Positions 26,266-29,730 of a DNA stretch of 29,730 bases are shown here, in pieces. Source of the DNA: Ramicandelaber brevisporus (lineage: Eukaryota > Kickxellomycota > Ramicandelaberales > Ramicandelaberaceae); NCBI GenBank assembly GCA_025201865.1, contig MU602854.1, positions 1 to 29,730 on the forward strand, given 5' to 3'. Numbering within the stretch: the first letter of the stretch is position 1; each line of letters starts with the position of its first letter. Position numbers and translations under genes: made by a program. Under the pieces are notes generated by a model. The model searched no databases. It had not been told where the DNA came from and worked only from the letters and a program-made list of their open reading frames with translations.

Positions 26266-26949
26266 TCAACAGCAATTGGGCTTCTCGTGTTGTTGCTGAC
26301 TGTCTGACCTTGGCTGCGCTTGCTGTCCATCTGCATACATGACATTCAGCGGCAATCTCGCCTGCACGCCAGACGACGCAATGTTCACTTCGATGATGCC
26401 AGCAACGACTTGCTCGTAAATCTGTCTGGCAAGCTCAGTAAACATTTCCTCAACATGCGCACCAGTCTTGGCACTGGCCTCAGTGAACAATACACCGTTG
26501 TCGCTGCAAAACTGCTGAGCCTCTTCGAACGACACTTCGCGCTCGTCGGCCAGGTCAGCCTTGTTGCCAACAACATAAATCACCGTGTTTGGACTGGCCA
26601 AGCTTCGCAAGTCGGCTATCCATCTCGCCAAATGTGTAAACGAACTTCGCTTCGCAATGTCATACACCAAAACAGCGCCGGCTGCACCTCGATAGTAGCC
26701 CTTCGTGATTGTACGGAAGCGCTCTTGGCCAGCAGTATCCCAGCACTGCGCACGAATTACATGGCGACCAATGGTGATGTTCTTGGTGCTGAACTCGACG
26801 CCGATTGTGTGCATCGTGCGCTCGGTGAACGTCTGGTCGACCAATCTGCGCAGGAGCGAGGTCTTGCCTGTGCTCATGTCGCCAACGATGACGATCTTGA
26901 AGATGAAGTGGTGGTCTGGAAGCGGCGGCAGTGTAGTATCCGTGCTCAT
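26266..26949 (-). CDS. Rab GTPase, Rab4/Rab14-like
   Basis: The 227-residue small GTPase has a P-loop G-D-M-S-T-G-K-T (23-30), switch I T-I-G-V-E-F (48-53), switch II W-D-T-A-G-Q-E-R-F (70-78), G-N-K-A-D-L (128-133) and E-A-S-A-K (157-161). The C-terminus P-N-C-C carries a double cysteine for geranylgeranylation. The stretch around S-P-N-T-V-I-Y-V-V-G-N-K-A-D-L and F-T-E-A-S-A-K-T-G is closest to the Rab4/Rab14 branch, which acts on early/recycling endosomes and the trans-Golgi. The catalytic Gln of D-T-A-G-Q is kept, so it should hydrolyse GTP. Departures are Met25 in place of the usual Ser and Cys69 before W-D-T-A-G. It lies just upstream of Sly1, another membrane-fusion gene, but each probably has its own promoter. 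Confidence 0.92.
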   Translation of the reverse strand: MSTDTTLPPLPDHHFIFKIVIVGDMSTGKTSLLRRLVDQTFTERTMHTIGVEFSTKNITIGRHVIRAQCWDTAGQERFRTITKGYYRGAAGAVLVYDIAKRSSFTHLARWIADLRSLASPNTVIYVVGNKADLADEREVSFEEAQQFCSDNGVLFTEASAKTGAHVEEMFTELARQIYEQVVAGIIEVNIASSGVQARLPLNVMYADGQQAQPRSDSQQQHEKPNCC

Positions 26950-27569
26950 CTTAGATGAACTACAACGTTTGGAGTGTGTATGTGTGTATGTGCAGAAAGT
27001 TTGTTAGGAAAAAAGAAAAAGAGAGAAGTTGAGCCGAGTTGGGAAGTGCAGACTCGTGGGATGGTCAAACCGCTGGATGGGGTGACTCCCGTTTGCCGCA
27101 TTGGCATGGGAGCCTTTTAACAAGTGCTGGATATGAACTGACGTACACCTGAGGATATGCCAAGGTCTGAAACATCCTTCTCTCTGCCTTATCGTCTGTA
27201 ATCACTGCTCAATCGAGACTCAAACTTCAAACAGAGATGAGCTCATGTGTTTACTACCAAGCGAGCTAAGCTAAGCCATCGATAGAATGCGACTTCGTTC
27301 ATTCCATTTACTCCACCGTGAAACATATTGCATCTCAGATACAATGAGAGGACTACGTATTGATCATTCAGAATGACACTATACGATGCAACTCTCGACG
27401 TCGCATGAGTTAGTTAACTATGTTTTAATCAATCATGCCTTTAAAAAAAGTAAAGGTAAAATGTAGAGGTGAGAGAGTGAAAGGTAAAGGACAGAGGGGG
27501 CGGGCGTGGCTCGGGAGGGGGGGGATTAGGGATGTGGATGGCGATGGCGATGGCGATGGCGATGGCGAT
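26950..27569. promoter_or_regulatory. Rab upstream region and 3' flank of the zinc-protein gene
   Basis: The part next to the Rab start has a TGTGTATG run (ACACATAC in the leader). The centre is unremarkable, mixed-composition DNA with no tRNA or ORF of note. The right end carries A/G-rich sequence, a G run (about 27517-27526) and a GCGATG repeat that touches the stop codon of the zinc-protein gene. Confidence 0.45.
27535..27569. repeat. GGCGAT hexanucleotide tandem repeat
   Basis: About six units of GCGATG, ending directly at the stop codon (27570-27572, minus strand) of the zinc-protein gene, so it forms the first bases of that gene's 3' untranslated region. Confidence 0.85.
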
Positions 27570-27803
27570 TCATTTGGATGGATCGGAATAGCCTGGGAAG
27601 CAGTCTGCCAGAGTCTTGTTGTGCTTGTTCAGCGCGTGCTCGGTCAGCGCTGGTCCGCGGATGTTGCACATGAATGCCTGCTTGCAGGTGGCGCAGATGA
27701 TGTTCTTTGCCTTCTCGTTGGTCTTGAGCTGCGACTTGGCATTGCCGGCGCCGGCTTTGGCGTTCCGCTCCTGCTTCATCTTCGTCTTCGAGCCGTTTGC
27801 CAT
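27570..27803 (-). CDS. Small At2g23090/ZNF706-type zinc-binding protein
   Basis: The 77-residue protein has a basic N-terminus (M-A-N-G-S-K-T-K-M-K-Q-E-R-N, then S-Q-L-K-T-N-E-K-A) and a single zinc-binding unit. The unit is C-A-T-C-K-Q-A-F-M-C with H-A-L-N-K-H, followed by A-D-C-F-P-G. The whole protein matches the conserved 4F5/SERF-like plus zinc-finger family that includes Arabidopsis At2g23090. The molecular role is not established; small size and basic charge suggest nucleic-acid or protein-aggregation effects. The frame is open upstream to 28154, but that region encodes only Thr and His/Tyr repeats from CA-rich leader. The ATG at 27803 matches the family start exactly. The leader and promoter are duplicated in inverted form at 29445-29730, so a second gene copy probably lies just outside the window. 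Confidence 0.85.
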   Translation of the reverse strand: MANGSKTKMKQERNAKAGAGNAKSQLKTNEKAKNIICATCKQAFMCNIRGPALTEHALNKHNKTLADCFPGYSDPSK

Positions 27804-27879
27804 CTTTGTGCTGCTGAGTTTGTGGGCCGGTCTGGTGGCTAGAGAGTATGCTGGCTGTGCTGGTGTGCTGGTGGTGGTG

Positions 27880-28164
27880 GTGGTGGTGGTGGTTGTGGTG
27901 AGTTGACAAAGAGTGTCTCCTGTGATCGCAACAGATGAGCGCTGTGCAGGCGAGCCAGGCTGGATTTTTATTTTTTTATTTGGCGGAAGAGCTGTTTGCA
28001 GCAGAATGCTGAAATTCGAGCAGCGGCCTTTTGCAACATCCTGCGGAAAGGAAAGGGGCAAACCCACCATCGCGGCAATAGGCATGTGTGTGTGTGTGTA
28101 TGTGTGTGTGTATGTGTACAATTGGTGAGCGCATTGGCACTCCAGCCAGAGCATCAGCGACTTG
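27880..28164 (-). repeat. Inverted duplication, left arm (zinc-protein promoter/leader)
   Basis: Read on the minus strand, this sequence matches 29445-29730 on the plus strand. There are seven single-base differences and one CA unit over about 285 bases (about 97% identity). Both arms start at CAAGTCGCTGATG. They contain the CA/TA-rich tract, a CTTTCCGCAG stretch that could be a 3' splice site, the AAATAAAAAAATAAAAATCC segment and the start of the CCACCA run. The arm lies about 77 to 361 bases before the zinc-protein start codon. Confidence 0.93.
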
Positions 28165-28355
28165 CAATATCACACCGCAATCAATGATACAACTACCTTC
28201 CTGTTCTGTTTTTTTTTAATGCTAAACGTCATAAGACTGAAAGAACACAAGAGGTGGTTAAAATGCAAAGAAGAAAAGGAAGAGGAATGTTTGCCAGCTG
28301 TAGTAATCGCTGACACTGATTGAAGGTGAGCCACCGCTAATGCAGTTGTCACGAT
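28165..28355. other. Spacer between zinc-protein promoter and Gag-like gene
   Basis: Unique sequence with a T run (about 28209-28217) and an A/G-rich stretch (28255-28290). It would contain the 3' untranslated region of the Gag-like gene. Confidence 0.4.
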
Positions 28356-29144
28356 TTAAGCAAAATGTTTAGATTTGGGCACACTCATTACGAAATGCCT
28401 CAGACCATCAACGAATGGGAGCTTGTCCTTGATGGCAGACTTTACCAGCTTAATGTACTCAATTCCAGAGTATATGTCGTCGCGCACTTGCAAAGCGTTG
28501 TGGAGATCGGGACGCGACGCGAATCGCTGGTCAATGACGGCAATCACCTCTGGCATATCTACCCCTCCAAACAGCTCAATATCATGCTCAATATGTCCCA
28601 GCATTGAGTGGATGCTGAGATGCTTGTATCGCTCACCACTAATAACGTTGGCACGATACTTGCGGAGCTGGATCGCATCGGGACAGAATCGGCGTAAGGC
28701 AGCAATGACGTCCTCTGCTGTTTGTGACGGCAGATTCTCGACAACGGCCAGTGCTTTGCCCTTGAGATGCGGCTTGAGAACTTGATAGAAGTCTGCATCG
28801 CCCAGAGTGGTACTTTCGAAGAACTTGAGGAATCTTTTGAGGAAGAAGCCAAATACCTCATCATCTTCGCCGCTGAAATGCTCTCTTTCGTCAGCAGTGT
28901 TGGTGATATAGTCGAAGATATCTATCTTCCTCGTGAAGATAGGCGATGGCCGCTTTAGTACAGACAAAAGTGCGAGTTCATCAACGATGGAAAGAGTAGC
29001 AGGCTTGCCCATGTTCTGAAAGTGTTCATGAATCCGGTCACGCTTCGCAGCGTCAAGATGATCCAATGCGGAGATGATATCATCTGCTGGCGCTTTAGCA
29101 AGCAGAATAGCAAAATGCACCTGTTCCTCACCTGTCAACCTCAT
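28356..29144 (-). CDS. Protein with a Gag-capsid-like central domain
   Basis: The 262-residue protein begins M-R-L-T-G-E-E-Q, with a helical N-terminal domain of about 70 residues (A-D-D-I-I-S-A-L-D-H-L-D). From about residue 90 it resembles the capsid part of retrotransposon Gag. It shows F-F-L-K-R-F-L-K-F-F, D-F-Y-Q-V-L-K-P-H-L-K-G-K-A, D-V-I-A-A-L-R-R-F-C-P, and a second helical part ending with S-G-I-E-Y-I-K-L-V-K-S-A. No zinc knuckle, protease or reverse transcriptase follows, and the frame is intact. It could be a domesticated Gag (as Arc is) or a stand-alone remnant. The in-frame region upstream to 29447 is Ser/Cys runs from a pyrimidine leader and was left out. The gene sits between the two arms of an inverted duplication. 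Confidence 0.6.
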   Translation of the reverse strand: MRLTGEEQVHFAILLAKAPADDIISALDHLDAAKRDRIHEHFQNMGKPATLSIVDELALLSVLKRPSPIFTRKIDIFDYITNTADEREHFSGEDDEVFGFFLKRFLKFFESTTLGDADFYQVLKPHLKGKALAVVENLPSQTAEDVIAALRRFCPDAIQLRKYRANVISGERYKHLSIHSMLGHIEHDIELFGGVDMPEVIAVIDQRFASRPDLHNALQVRDDIYSGIEYIKLVKSAIKDKLPFVDGLRHFVMSVPKSKHFA

Positions 29145-29444
29145 AGGGATCGCCAAAATACAACAGCAACAACAAGATGAGGAAGAGGAAAGAAACAAAC
29201 AGTTGAGATGGCGAGCAAAACGAGCAAGGCTAAAACATGAAGAGTAGTGAAGCTGTCTAATAGAGATAGCAACAGCACCACGACTAGAGCCTACCGCTGC
29301 GTCGCATGTTTCACCTCTGCCGGGTGAGTGTGTTCCAGTATTCGACGAGAGCGCCGCTGCAGATGGATATGCGCTGATATGGCACCGCTGGTTGCCAGCG
29401 AAGCTGCTGGTGGTCAGACTGTATCCCTTGCTCCTGTCATCAGC
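29145..29444. promoter_or_regulatory. Upstream region of the Gag-like gene
   Basis: GAGGAAGAGGAAAG and CAACAGCAACAACAA (29161-29195) would be a pyrimidine-rich leader in the leftward transcript. The rest, up to the right arm, is mixed sequence with no other gene. It must carry the promoter of the Gag-like gene, and possibly share it with the outward-facing right arm. Confidence 0.45.
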
Positions 29445-29730
29445 CAAGTCGCTGATGCTCTGGCTGGAGTGCCAATGCGCTCACCAATTGTACACATACA
29501 CACACACATACACACACACACACACGCCCATTGCCGCGATGGTGGTTTTGCCCCTTTCCTTTCCGCAGGATGTTGCAAAAGACCACTGCCCGAATTTCAG
29601 CATTCTGCTGCAAACAGCTCTTCCACCAAATAAAAAAATAAAAATCCAGCCTGGCTCGCCTGCACAGCGCTCATCTGTTGCGATCACAGGAGACACTCTT
29701 TGTCAACTCACCACAACCACCACCACCACC
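29445..29730 (+). repeat. Inverted duplication, right arm (promoter/leader of a second zinc-protein copy)
   Basis: This matches the left arm (27880-28164) in reverse orientation at about 97%. By comparison with the left copy, the start codon of a second zinc-protein gene is expected roughly 80 bases beyond the window end. CA repeats lie at about 29489-29525. Confidence 0.9.

Noticed and set aside
27870-28154. N-terminal extension of the zinc protein with Thr and His/Tyr runs
   Set aside because: The runs come from CA-rich leader DNA, and the family proteins start exactly at the ATG at 27803.
29145-29447. N-terminal extension of the Gag-like protein with Ser and Cys runs
   Set aside because: These runs are translated pyrimidine leader; the extension would begin inside the duplicated arm and lacks domain features.

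Overview
The window comes from the nuclear genome of a microbial eukaryote. It has long, mostly uninterrupted genes for typically eukaryotic proteins: a nucleoporin, a TFIIF subunit, a Rab, an SM protein and an N-glycosylation enzyme. One gene has a clear spliceosomal intron (GTATGT...CAG). Genes are separated by a few hundred bases to 2 kb, leaders are pyrimidine-rich, and Gln, Ser/Asn and acidic low-complexity inserts are common. A KRE6/SKN1-type GH16 protein would suit an early-diverging fungus or a glucan-walled protist, but the lineage cannot be fixed from this sequence alone.

Left part (1-10,283): a minus-strand ALADIN nucleoporin gene runs off the left edge. It is divergent from a run of four plus-strand genes: a KRE6/SKN1-like GH16 type II membrane protein, a secreted S10 serine carboxypeptidase, a GPR107/PTM1-like seven-TM Golgi-type protein and a Sec14-like CRAL-TRIO protein. 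Three of these four work in or pass through the secretory pathway, and the fourth is a probable lipid-transfer protein. A 348-base assembly gap (10,284-10,631) follows.

Middle (10,632-20,862): three minus-strand genes, ALG5, TFIIF-beta and the ubiquitin-binding WD40-PFU-PUL protein PLAA/Doa1. Between ALG5 and TFIIF-beta sits a 673-bp element with 13-bp terminal inverted repeats (TAGGGCT...) and a perfect 8-bp target-site duplication (GTAATAAA). It looks like a non-autonomous hAT transposon inserted only four bases past the TFIIF-beta stop codon. A 2-kb region with few features separates PLAA from a two-exon plus-strand PP2C phosphatase gene.

Right part (20,863-29,730): six minus-strand genes. 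They encode an unrecognised charged, probably nuclear protein; a small secreted protein, possibly chagasin-like; the SM protein Sly1; a Rab4/Rab14-like GTPase; a tiny At2g23090-type zinc-binding protein; and a protein whose middle resembles a retrotransposon Gag capsid domain. The last gene lies between two inverted, about 97% identical copies of the zinc-protein gene's promoter/leader. The right copy reads out of the window, so a second copy of the zinc-protein gene probably starts just past the edge.

The most noteworthy items are the hAT-type element, the inverted duplication and the Gag-like gene enclosed by it. No CRISPR, rRNA or tRNA gene was found.
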